Positions 16,469-23,459 of a DNA stretch of 64,000 bases are shown here, in pieces; the stretch's first letter is position 1, and each line of letters starts with the position of its first letter. The position numbers were made by a program, and so were the translations under genes. The stretch is from JASHVB01 sp035508435 (lineage in GTDB: Bacteria; Pseudomonadota; Alphaproteobacteria; Acetobacterales; Acetobacteraceae): contig DATJNA010000161.1 of NCBI GenBank assembly GCA_035508435.1, forward strand, positions 1 through 64,000, written 5' to 3'. Below the pieces are notes generated by a model. The model was not told the DNA's origin and ran no database searches. It was given only the letters and a program-made list of their open reading frames with translations.

Positions 16469-16966
16469 ATGATCGCGGCCGCGCCCGGCGTGACAGTCAC
16501 ACTGGAGCAGCGGGCGCGGCTCGCGGATCTGTATTGTGCCTATGATGACGTGCTGAACAGCGGTGCGCTTGAAGACTGGCCCACGTTGTTTGCCGATCCA
16601 TGCCTGTACAAGATCGTCGAACGATCCAGCCATGAGCAAGGATTCCCAATCGCAGTGATGTATTGCGAGAGCAGGGAAATGCTGATGGACCGGGTCGTGG
16701 CCCTGCGCGAGACGGCGCTGTTTGCGCCGCGCATCGTGCGGCGCGTCACCAGTGGGATTTGCCTGCGCTCGATCGCGCCGGACGGGCTGCACCTGAGCGC
16801 GAGCTTCGCCGTTTTCCAAACCATGCAAGACCGGCCAAGCGAGTTGTTCCTGTGCGGTCGCAATGAGGATCGCGTGGTGGACGACGGGGGCACGCTGCGC
16901 TTCGCCGCGCGAGTCTGCATCTATGATTCGACGATCGTGCCGACGTCGCTGGTGTATCCGATCTGA
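16469..16966 (+). CDS. Aromatic-ring-hydroxylating dioxygenase, beta subunit
   Basis: About 165 residues with the cone-shaped NTF2-like fold expected of beta subunits: an early helix L-A-D-L-Y-C-A-Y-D-D-V-L-N, E-D-W-P-T-L-F, then M-L-M-D-R-V-V-A-L-R-E-T-A-L-F-A-P-R near the middle and R-F-A-A-R-V-C-I-Y-D-S at the end. It is structural in the alpha3beta3 complex. The start is ambiguous (ATG 16469 or 16448); no clear ribosome site is visible for either. The 195-bp spacer from alpha is entirely repeat DNA apart from the last bases. Confidence 0.82.
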   Translation: MIAAAPGVTVTLEQRARLADLYCAYDDVLNSGALEDWPTLFADPCLYKIVERSSHEQGFPIAVMYCESREMLMDRVVALRETALFAPRIVRRVTSGICLRSIAPDGLHLSASFAVFQTMQDRPSELFLCGRNEDRVVDDGGTLRFAARVCIYDSTIVPTSLVYPI

Positions 16967-16968
16967 CC

Positions 16969-17874
16969 ATGGCGCCGGGCTACACCATCCGTGAGCATCG
17001 CATTCCGACAGCCAATGCGGGGCCCTACATCGTGACGCTGGGCCCGGACGGGAACCTGTGGTTCTGCGAAAGCGGGGCCGACAGGATCGGCCGCCTGTGC
17101 GTCCGTGACTACAGTTTCACCGAGTTTCCTCTGCCACGGCGAGGCAGCGTGCCGATCGGCATCATCGCCGGCGCCGACGGCAACCTGTGGTTCACCCAAT
17201 CCGCCGGTCATAGCATCGGCCGCATCACCGTCCAGGGGGATATCACGGAGTATGCGCTGCCGACGCCGCTCGCCGGACCCAACGGCATTGCCCGCGGCCC
17301 CGACGGCAATGTCTGGTTCGCCGAGGCCGACGCGGGACAGGTTGGCCGTATCACGCCGCGTGGCGAGATTACGGAATTCGCCGCCGGCATCACGCCGGGC
17401 AGCCGACCCTTGGCGCCCACCGCCGATGCGCGCTTCGTGTGGATCAGCGAAGCCGAGGGCAGCGCGGTGGCGCGCGTGGCGATGGACGGCACGATCCATG
17501 AATTCCCGACGCCGACCAAGGGCAGCGGGCCGCGCGCGATCGTGCCGGGGCTGGACGGGTGCTGCTGGTTCGTCGAAACCACCGCCAACGCGATCGGCCG
17601 CATCGACGCGAACGGAGGGATCGTCGAGTTCGCATTCCCCCGGCCCGGCGCCAGCCTGCGCGGCATCGACGCGACGCCGGCGGGCGAATTCCTGATCACC
17701 GAAAACGCCGCCAACCGCGTTGCGCGCATCAGCCGCGCGGGTGAGGTCATGGAAGAATACGTGATCCCAACAGCGCAGGCCGGAGCGCGCTCGATCGTGG
17801 TGCTGCCGGATGGCCGCGCATTCTTCTCTGAATTCGACGTGGGGCAGATCGGTGAATTGGTGCCGGCCGCGTGA
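16969..17874 (+). CDS. Vgb/virginiamycin B lyase-like beta-propeller protein
   Basis: A 301-residue protein built of about seven repeats of the form G-P-D-G-N-L-W-F-x-x-x-x-A-x-x-I-G-R-I with T-E-x-x-x-P between blades, the streptogramin-lyase propeller. True Vgb enzymes open a streptogramin lactone; many homologues are not antibiotic lyases. It starts 3 bp after the dioxygenase beta stop, so it shares that transcript and may handle a lactone or ring product of the pathway. That link is inferred from position only. Confidence 0.78.
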   Translation: MAPGYTIREHRIPTANAGPYIVTLGPDGNLWFCESGADRIGRLCVRDYSFTEFPLPRRGSVPIGIIAGADGNLWFTQSAGHSIGRITVQGDITEYALPTPLAGPNGIARGPDGNVWFAEADAGQVGRITPRGEITEFAAGITPGSRPLAPTADARFVWISEAEGSAVARVAMDGTIHEFPTPTKGSGPRAIVPGLDGCCWFVETTANAIGRIDANGGIVEFAFPRPGASLRGIDATPAGEFLITENAANRVARISRAGEVMEEYVIPTAQAGARSIVVLPDGRAFFSEFDVGQIGELVPAA

Positions 17875-17903
17875 TCGGGGATGATCGTCCTTGCGCCCCA
17901 TCT

Positions 17904-17935
17904 GTCATTGCGAGGACCCCGAGCGAGACAATGAC
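17904..17935. terminator. REP hairpin between convergent genes, possible bidirectional terminator
   Basis: gtcattg (17904-17910) pairs with caatgac (17929-17935). The sequence between also belongs to the REP family. It sits in the gap between the propeller gene and truA, which converge. Confidence 0.4.
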
Positions 17936-17952
17936 GATCCGGACCGGTGGTC

Positions 17953-18711
17953 TTAGCCGAACGGATCGACCGGGTATTGCACGCCGGTCAGGTACAGCCC
18001 GTCCGGCGGCGCCGTTGGCCCCGCGGCGCTGCGATCCCGCGCCGCCAGCGCCGCGGCGACCCGCGCCGGCGGCCAATGGCCATCGCCGACCAGCTTGAGC
18101 GTGCCCGCCATGTTGCGCACCTGATGGTGCAGGAAGCTGCGTGCCTCCGCGATGATCTCAATCATCTCCCCATCACGCCGTACATCCAACCGGTCGAGCG
18201 TACGCAGTGGACTGTTCGCCTGACAGCCGACGGCGCGGAATGAGGTAAAATCGTGCCGGCCCAGCAGCGACTGTGCGGCGTCATGCATCGCCGCGGCATC
18301 GAGCGGCGCTGGCACGTGCCACACGCGCCCCACGTGCAGCGCGGGACGTGGCCGGCGGTTCAAAATGCGGTACCGATAGGCTCGGCCAACGGCAGAGAAG
18401 CGCGCGTTCCAGCCCTCGCGCGCCGGTGCGACACGCAGCACCGCGACCGGATGCGGCTTCATGTGATAGTTCAGTGCCTCGCGCAGCCGATCGGGCGACA
18501 GCGGTGTCGCGAGCGAAAGCTGCGCCACTTGCGCCTCGGCATGCACGCCGGCATCGGTCCGTCCGGCGACGGTGGTTGCGACCGGCGCTCCGCCTGACAG
18601 CCGCGCCGCCGCGTTCTCCAGCAACTGCTGCACCGACAGGCCATTCTGCTGGCGCTGCCAACCGACGAACGGCGTCCCGTCGTACTCCAGCATCAGCGCC
18701 CAAACCGTCAT
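17953..18711 (-). CDS. truA: tRNA pseudouridine(38-40) synthase TruA
   Basis: A 252-residue TruA. Y-D-G-T-x-F-V-G-W-Q-R-Q is at the N terminus, the catalytic Asp is in G-R-T-D-A-G-V-H-A, and later come Y-R-Y-R-I-L-N-R, F-R-A-V-G-C-Q and F-L-H-H-Q-V-R-N-M-A-G. It isomerises uridines 38-40 in the anticodon stem of several tRNAs. The ATG at 18711 overlaps the DUF72 stop as ATGA, which decides the start and suggests coupling. Confidence 0.93.
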   Translation of the reverse strand: MTVWALMLEYDGTPFVGWQRQQNGLSVQQLLENAAARLSGGAPVATTVAGRTDAGVHAEAQVAQLSLATPLSPDRLREALNYHMKPHPVAVLRVAPAREGWNARFSAVGRAYRYRILNRRPRPALHVGRVWHVPAPLDAAAMHDAAQSLLGRHDFTSFRAVGCQANSPLRTLDRLDVRRDGEMIEIIAEARSFLHHQVRNMAGTLKLVGDGHWPPARVAAALAARDRSAAGPTAPPDGLYLTGVQYPVDPFG

Positions 18712-19457
18712 GCGGTCCGGCCAAGCCGTGCGATCAACGTCTGCGCTGCCGCCGGATTGCGTATTTTCGCGCCCGAGATGAAGTACAAATATACATCGCC
18801 GCGCTTTGCCCATGCCTTGGCGCGCTTCGCCCATCGGGTCAGAGCAGCGGTGGGATAACCCGAGGCCACCGATGCGTCCGAACGCATCAGGCGGGCGTAG
18901 GTAAAATCCGCGGTCGGCGCCTCGATCATCGGAAACTCGTCGGACTCGGCAAACACAATCGCGACATTGTGCCGGCGCGCCAGGTCGTAGAATCGCTTGT
19001 CCTGGAAGCTCGGATGCCGCACCTCCAGGGCATGGCGCAGCGTCCGACCATCGACCTCGCGCGGCAGCAACTCGAGGAAACTTGCCACGTCGTCGGGGTC
19101 GAACTGCTTGGTTGCCATGAACTGCCAGTTGATCGGCCCCAGCCGGTCCTTCAATTCCGCAAGCCCCTGGTCGACGTAACGGGCCACCGACTCCCCCGCG
19201 GTCGCCAGTTGCTTGCGGTTGGTGCAGAAGCGCGATCCCTTGACGGAAAAGACAAAGCCTTGCGGCGTTTCATCGTGCCACTTGCGCCAACTATCCGGTT
19301 TGAACGTTGAATAGTACGTGCCATTGATTTCGATCGAGGTCAGTTTCCGGCTGGCGAACTCCAGCTCACGCCGGTGCGGCAGGCCCTGCGGATAGAACAC
19401 GCCGCGCCAAGGCTCGAAGGTCCACCCGCCGACGCCGACATAGATGCTTCCGGTCAT
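18708..19457 (-). CDS. DUF72 family protein (YecE-like)
   Basis: A 249-residue protein with the DUF72 TIM-barrel hallmarks: V-G-V-G-G-W-T-F-E-P-W-R-G-V-F-Y-P, E-I-N-G-T-Y-Y, S-V-K-G-S-R-F, and E-V-R-H-P-S-F. Function is unknown in the family. AGGAG 6 nt upstream supports the ATG at 19457; the frame is open for about 43 codons more without conserved residues. It leads a two-gene unit with truA. Confidence 0.85.
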   Translation of the reverse strand: MTGSIYVGVGGWTFEPWRGVFYPQGLPHRRELEFASRKLTSIEINGTYYSTFKPDSWRKWHDETPQGFVFSVKGSRFCTNRKQLATAGESVARYVDQGLAELKDRLGPINWQFMATKQFDPDDVASFLELLPREVDGRTLRHALEVRHPSFQDKRFYDLARRHNVAIVFAESDEFPMIEAPTADFTYARLMRSDASVASGYPTAALTRWAKRAKAWAKRGDVYLYFISGAKIRNPAAAQTLIARLGRTA

Positions 19458-19560
19458 GGTGGACTCCTGGTGAGACATCCATGCTGCCATGACAAGGCCG
19501 TCGTCGGCAGGCAATTCGCAGCGGTTGACATCCGGCCCCCGACCGTGGTCTGAACGCCGC

Positions 19561-19644
19561 ATGCTTTCCGCCTCTCGCATCGCCACCGCGGCTCGCCGAC
19601 GCCGCCGTCCCGTGACGGGGGTGTGTGGTTTGCGCGCGCGCTAA
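19561..19644 (+). CDS. Candidate 27-residue Arg-rich leader peptide
   Basis: ATG at 19561, TAA at 19642-19644. The peptide contains five consecutive Arg codons (cgc cga cgc cgc cgt, 19594-19608), and R-A-R just before the stop. It lies 18 nt upstream of an 18-bp hairpin and 106 nt upstream of the argD-like gene. A ribosome held on the Arg run would cover the 5' half of a small hairpin (19605-19609 with 19614-19618) and free gacggggg (19614-19621) to pair with cccccgtc (19672-19679). I see no strong Shine-Dalgarno before the ATG, and Arg runs are common in high-GC DNA. Confidence 0.45.
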   Translation: MLSASRIATAARRRRRPVTGVCGLRAR

Positions 19645-19662
19645 CGAGAATCCGCGGAACCA

Positions 19663-19702
19663 GCACGAAGGCCCCCGTCGGCAGCGACGGGGGCCTTCGT
19701 GC
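19663..19702 (+). terminator. 18-bp perfect hairpin, candidate attenuator terminator before the argD-like gene
   Basis: Stem gcacgaaggcccccgtcg (19663-19680), loop gcag, and a perfect complementary arm 19685-19702. No U-tract follows, as is frequent in high-GC terminators. The 8-nt gacggggg at 19614-19621 could compete with the 3' arm for the 5' arm. The layout is that of amino-acid biosynthetic attenuators in this class. Confidence 0.65.
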
Positions 19703-19750
19703 GTACAGGCTCCTCGCCGCTGCTTTCCTCCAGCAGCAAGGACCAGAACG

Positions 19751-20941
19751 ATGATCCCGACATCCAGCCCGTTCGACGCGGTGATGAACATCACGCCACG
19801 GCCGCCGATCGTCTTCGTTGCCGGCCAGGGTTCCTGGCTCACCGATTCCGCAGGCCGCAGCTACCTGGATTTCATCCAGGGCTGGGCGGTGAACACGCTT
19901 GGCCATTCGCCGCGCGCGATCGTGGCGGCGCTCACTGAGCAAGCCGTGCGGCTGATCAACTGCAGCCCCGCGTTCTACAACGATCAGATGATCCGCCTGT
20001 CCGACCTGCTGGCGCGACATAGCGGGCTACACCAGGTGTTTCTCGCCAACAGCGGCGCCGAGGCCAATGAAGGTGCGATCAAACTCGCGCGCAAATGGGG
20101 CGCCAAGCATCGCGGCGGCGCGTATGAGATCATCACCATGGACCACGGCTTCCATGGCCGCACGCTCGCCACCATGTCGGCCTCCGGCAAGGCACAGTGG
20201 GAGCAGCTTTACGAACCGAAGGTGTCCGGCTTTGTGAAGGTGCCGCTGAACGATCTCGCCGCGGTGGAGGCGGCGATCACCCCCCGGACCGTGGCTGTGA
20301 TGCTGGAGCCGATCCAGGGCGAGGCCGGCGTGTTCGAAGCCACCGACGCCTTCCTGCGCGACCTGCGCGCGCTGACGCAGGCCCGCGGCCTGCTGTTGAT
20401 TCTCGACGAGATCCAGACCGGCATTGGCCGCACCGGCCGCATGTTTGGCTTCGAACATGCGGGAATCACACCCGACATCATGACCCTGGCCAAAGGCCTC
20501 GGCGGCGGTGTGCCACTCGCCGCATTGCTCGCGCATCGCGACGTTGTCTGCTTCGAACCGGGCGACCAGGGCGGCACGTTCTGCGGCAATCCGATCATGG
20601 CCGCGGTCGGCTGCGCGGTGATGCAGGAGATCGCGCGACCCAACTTCCTGGAGAACGTGACGCGGACCGGCGAGCATCTGGCGCGGCGCCTGGCAGCGCT
20701 GTCGCAGCGTCACGGCTGCGGAGAGGTGCGCGGCAAGGGCCTGCTGCGCGGCCTGAACCTGAAGCGCGACAGCGCGTCACAAATTGCCGCACAGGCGCTG
20801 GAACGCGGGCTGCTGGTCAACGCGCCGCGTCCCGACACGCTGCGCTTCATGCCGGCACTGACCGTGACGGCGGAGGAGATCGACCGCATGATCGACATCC
20901 TCGACGGCGTACTGTTGGATGGCACGACGCCGTCCACGTAG
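19751..20941 (+). CDS. argD: Acetylornithine aminotransferase-like class III PLP enzyme
   Basis: A 396-residue class-III aminotransferase. The PLP lysine is in M-T-L-A-K248-G-L-G-G-G, the Asp-Glu pair is D219-E220-I-Q-T-G, and the phosphate-binding S-G-A-E-A-N-E is at 101-107. N-terminal I-T-P-R-P-P-I-V-F-V and G-W-A-V-N-T-L-G-H-S-P fit the acetylornithine transaminase group, which makes N-acetylornithine in arginine synthesis, rather than GABA or ornithine transaminases. AAGGA 8 nt before the ATG sets the start. An Arg-rich leader and hairpin just upstream agree with the assignment. It may be a second argD copy, so the symbol is tentative. Confidence 0.78.
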   Translation: MIPTSSPFDAVMNITPRPPIVFVAGQGSWLTDSAGRSYLDFIQGWAVNTLGHSPRAIVAALTEQAVRLINCSPAFYNDQMIRLSDLLARHSGLHQVFLANSGAEANEGAIKLARKWGAKHRGGAYEIITMDHGFHGRTLATMSASGKAQWEQLYEPKVSGFVKVPLNDLAAVEAAITPRTVAVMLEPIQGEAGVFEATDAFLRDLRALTQARGLLLILDEIQTGIGRTGRMFGFEHAGITPDIMTLAKGLGGGVPLAALLAHRDVVCFEPGDQGGTFCGNPIMAAVGCAVMQEIARPNFLENVTRTGEHLARRLAALSQRHGCGEVRGKGLLRGLNLKRDSASQIAAQALERGLLVNAPRPDTLRFMPALTVTAEEIDRMIDILDGVLLDGTTPST

Positions 20942-20987
20942 TGGCCCGGCGCGCGCCGTACAACGCGCCGCACAAGGGGAGATCGCC

Positions 20988-21890
20988 ATGTTCGAAGGCT
21001 TCATCCGAACCGAGATCGAGACATCAGGCGCGCGCATCCACCTGCGGCACGGTGGCGACGGCCCGCCCTTGCTGCTGCTGCACGGCAACCCGCTGACGCA
21101 TGTCTCGTGGCACGCGGTTGCCAACCGGCTGGCGCAGCATTTCCACGTCGTCTGTCCCGACCTGCGCGGCTATGGCGACAGCGTCGGGCCGGAAGACGGC
21201 GGCGAGAACCACATCAACTTCTCATTCCGCGCCATGGCGCAGGACCAGGTGGAAGTGATGGAAAAGCTCGGCTACCGGCAGTTCATGGTGGCGGGGCATG
21301 ACCGCGGCGCTCGCACCACGGCGCGCATGTGCCTCGACCATCCCGAGCGTGTGCGGCGTGCCGCGCTGGTCGATATCCTGCCGAACCATTATATCTGGAC
21401 CCACACCTCCAAGCAGTGGGCCACGAAATCCTGGCACTGGCTGTTCATGATCCAGCCCTACGACATGCCGGAACGGATGATAGCCGGCGTGCCGGCGGCA
21501 TATTTCATGGAAAAAAAGCTGTCGAAACCGGGCATCGGCCTGGGCTTCATGCACCCCGACGCGTTTGCCGAATACGTGCGCTGTTTCACCTGGAAGACGA
21601 TCCGCGGATCCTGCGAGGACTACCGCGCCTGCGCTTCCTGCGATTTCGAGATGGACACCGCGGATTATGAAGCCGGGCGGAAAATCGAAACGCCGCTGCT
21701 GGTCACCTGGGGTGCCAAAAGCCACACCGGCTCGGTGCATGGCGACGTGCTGAAGGTCTGGCAGGACTACGCAACGAATGCGACCGGCGGTCCGATCGAC
21801 TGCGGCCACTATGTGCCGGAGGAAGCGCCGGAAGCGGTTTTCACGATGTTTATGCGCCACTTCGGCAAGGCTGCGGCCAGGCATTCGTAG
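20988..21890 (+). CDS. Haloacetate (fluoroacetate) dehalogenase-like alpha/beta hydrolase
   Basis: A 300-residue alpha/beta hydrolase with an Asp nucleophile. The elbow is G-H-D105-R106-G-A-R109, the general base is H274 in C-G-H-Y-V-P-E-E, and the halide-pocket residues known from the Rhodopseudomonas palustris fluoroacetate dehalogenase appear conserved: H150-W151 in K-S-W-H-W and Y212 in C-E-D-Y-R-A. That set holds the fluoride during C-F cleavage in the characterised enzyme. AAGGGGAG lies about 7 nt before the ATG. It begins 46 bp after the argD-like gene, probably co-transcribed, though the pathways are not obviously linked. Confidence 0.8.
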   Translation: MFEGFIRTEIETSGARIHLRHGGDGPPLLLLHGNPLTHVSWHAVANRLAQHFHVVCPDLRGYGDSVGPEDGGENHINFSFRAMAQDQVEVMEKLGYRQFMVAGHDRGARTTARMCLDHPERVRRAALVDILPNHYIWTHTSKQWATKSWHWLFMIQPYDMPERMIAGVPAAYFMEKKLSKPGIGLGFMHPDAFAEYVRCFTWKTIRGSCEDYRACASCDFEMDTADYEAGRKIETPLLVTWGAKSHTGSVHGDVLKVWQDYATNATGGPIDCGHYVPEEAPEAVFTMFMRHFGKAAARHS

Positions 21891-21933
21891 GCGGCACGCT
21901 GGAAGCGATGGTCTGACGCCGGACCACCGCCCC

Positions 21934-21967
21934 AGAGCGCGGTTGCCTCAAGAGCGCGGTTGCCTCA
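21934..21967. repeat. Exact 17-bp tandem duplication
   Basis: agagcgcggttgcctca occurs at 21934-21950 and again at 21951-21967. The second copy covers the stop codon of the minus-strand Spy-like gene. Confidence 0.7.
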
Positions 21968-22555
21968 GTGGCCAGCGTCGTGCGGCACCCACGGCATCAT
22001 GCCGCCGCCAAATCCCATCATCGGGCCGCCGCGCCAGCCCATCATGCCGGGGCCGACGTCCGCGAGCGCCGGCACCAGCAGGCGCGTCTTCTGACCGTCA
22101 TCCAAGGCTGCGATCAACTGGGTGGCCGCTGCCCGCACCGACTTGTATGCCGCAGCACGCTGGTCGAACAGCTTGGCCATGAAGGCCTGGTGCTGCTGCC
22201 AGTCCATCGCGCGCAGCGTGTCGAAGTCGACGCCGCTGTGCAGAGCGCGCATCTGCACCGCTGCATCCTGGACTGCCTTGACATAGGCGTCCCACGCCGC
22301 CGCCTGGTCCGGGCGGATGGCCAGCTCGGTCTTCAGCGTGTCCAGCCCGACCGCCGGTCCGCCAAGGCCAAAGCCGCGCGCGCCACCCATCATGCCGCCG
22401 GGCCCGCCCCAGCCATGCATCATCCCCATCGGACCAAAGCCCGGAAATCCACCGGCCCCCGGCCCCGCCGGCTGCGCCACCGCCGCCAAACCGGCCCCAC
22501 CCAGCGCCGCCACCACTGCGGCTACTGCCAGCGCCTTGCCGATCTGCCTCATCAT
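21965..22555 (-). CDS. Spy/CpxP (LTXXQ-motif) family periplasmic protein, Met/Gly-rich
   Basis: A 196-residue exported protein: signal peptide at about residues 1-28, a Gly/Met/His-rich stretch (M-G-M-M-H-G-W-G-G-P-G-G-M-M-G-G) at about 43-60, then two helices with degenerate LTXXQ motifs (L-A-I-R-P-D-Q-A-A-A-W and L-D-D-G-Q-K-T-R-L) and a second Met-rich tail ending H-D-A-G-H. Family members are periplasmic chaperones or stress sensors; the Met/His richness suggests copper or nickel binding. It is divergent from an OmpR/kinase pair, the usual arrangement for a regulated target of such a system. Confidence 0.78.
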   Translation of the reverse strand: MMRQIGKALAVAAVVAALGGAGLAAVAQPAGPGAGGFPGFGPMGMMHGWGGPGGMMGGARGFGLGGPAVGLDTLKTELAIRPDQAAAWDAYVKAVQDAAVQMRALHSGVDFDTLRAMDWQQHQAFMAKLFDQRAAAYKSVRAAATQLIAALDDGQKTRLLVPALADVGPGMMGWRGGPMMGFGGGMMPWVPHDAGH

Positions 22556-22739
22556 CTTGTCCCCTTCTGTCCCGCGGCGAACCGCTCGCCCGCCGCACGT
22601 TCAGAAACTGGGGCATGCCTGTCACCGGCGTTTGTCGCCATGGGCCGAAACTGTCGCAAGCCGTGCCAGACGCCGTGCCTGCCACATCTCGTCACACATT
22701 TCCCCGCCGCCGGGACCACGCAACGCCTATGTTCCGGGC

Positions 22740-23459
22740 ATGCAAGCGTCGCCGCACATCCTGATCGTCGATGACAATCGCGAGATTCGCGAGCTGGTGG
22801 GCCGTGCCCTCACCCGCGAAGGCCTCCGGGTCACTGCGGTGGGCGACGGCAAAGCCATGCGCCACGCTCTCACCGACGGGCATATCGACCTGATCTTGCT
22901 CGACCTGATGCTGCCCGGCGAGGACGGACTATCGCTGTGCCGGCGCATCCGCGCCGACAGCGACATCCCGATCATCATGCTGACCGCCAAGGGCGAGGAA
23001 GTGGACCGGGTCATCGGCCTGGAAATGGGCGCCGACGATTACCTGCCGAAGCCGTTCGGCAGCCGCGAGCTGATCGCGCGGATCCGCGCGGTGCTACGCC
23101 GCAGCCAGCGCGAGCCGGTCGCCGATGCACCGCCGGCGGCAGGCCGCTATCGCTTCGACCGCTGGGAATTGAGCACTGAAACGCGCGAACTGCTGCGCGA
23201 GGACGGCGTCACCGTGCCGCTCAGCACCGGCGAGTACGACCTGCTGCTGGCCCTGGTCGAACGCCCGCAGCGCATGCTGAGCCGCGACCAGTTGCTCGAT
23301 CTCGCGCGCGGCCGCGCCGCCAACGTGTTCGACCGCAGCATCGATACCCAGGTGAGCAGATTGCGCAAGAAACTGGAAATGGATCCGGCCGAGCCACGGA
23401 TCATCAAGACGATCTGGGGTGGCGGCTACATGTTCGCCGCAGCCGTCAGCAAGCCATGA
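22740..23459 (+). CDS. OmpR-family response regulator
   Basis: A 239-residue regulator. The receiver has acidic D-D-N near residue 12, phospho-acceptor D55 in L-I-L-L-D-L-M-L-P-G and K in L-P-K-P-F-G near 104. The C-terminal winged helix shows L-S-T-G-E-Y-D-L-L, then R-S-I-D-T-Q-V-S-R-L-R-K-K-L and T-I-W-G-G-G-Y-M-F. Its stop overlaps the kinase start as ATGA. Likely target: the divergent Spy-like gene across a 184-bp shared region. Confidence 0.92.
   Translation: MQASPHILIVDDNREIRELVGRALTREGLRVTAVGDGKAMRHALTDGHIDLILLDLMLPGEDGLSLCRRIRADSDIPIIMLTAKGEEVDRVIGLEMGADDYLPKPFGSRELIARIRAVLRRSQREPVADAPPAAGRYRFDRWELSTETRELLREDGVTVPLSTGEYDLLLALVERPQRMLSRDQLLDLARGRAANVFDRSIDTQVSRLRKKLEMDPAEPRIIKTIWGGGYMFAAAVSKP

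Noticed and set aside
14147..16828. 893-codon open frame on the minus strand across the lipoproteins and dioxygenase genes
   Set aside because: It is the antisense shadow of well-supported genes; long stop-free antisense frames are expected in very high-GC coding DNA. The translation is His/Arg-rich without domains.
16969..17874. Streptogramin resistance gene
   Set aside because: The propeller fold matches Vgb, but most homologues in environmental bacteria are not antibiotic lyases and the operon context is catabolic.
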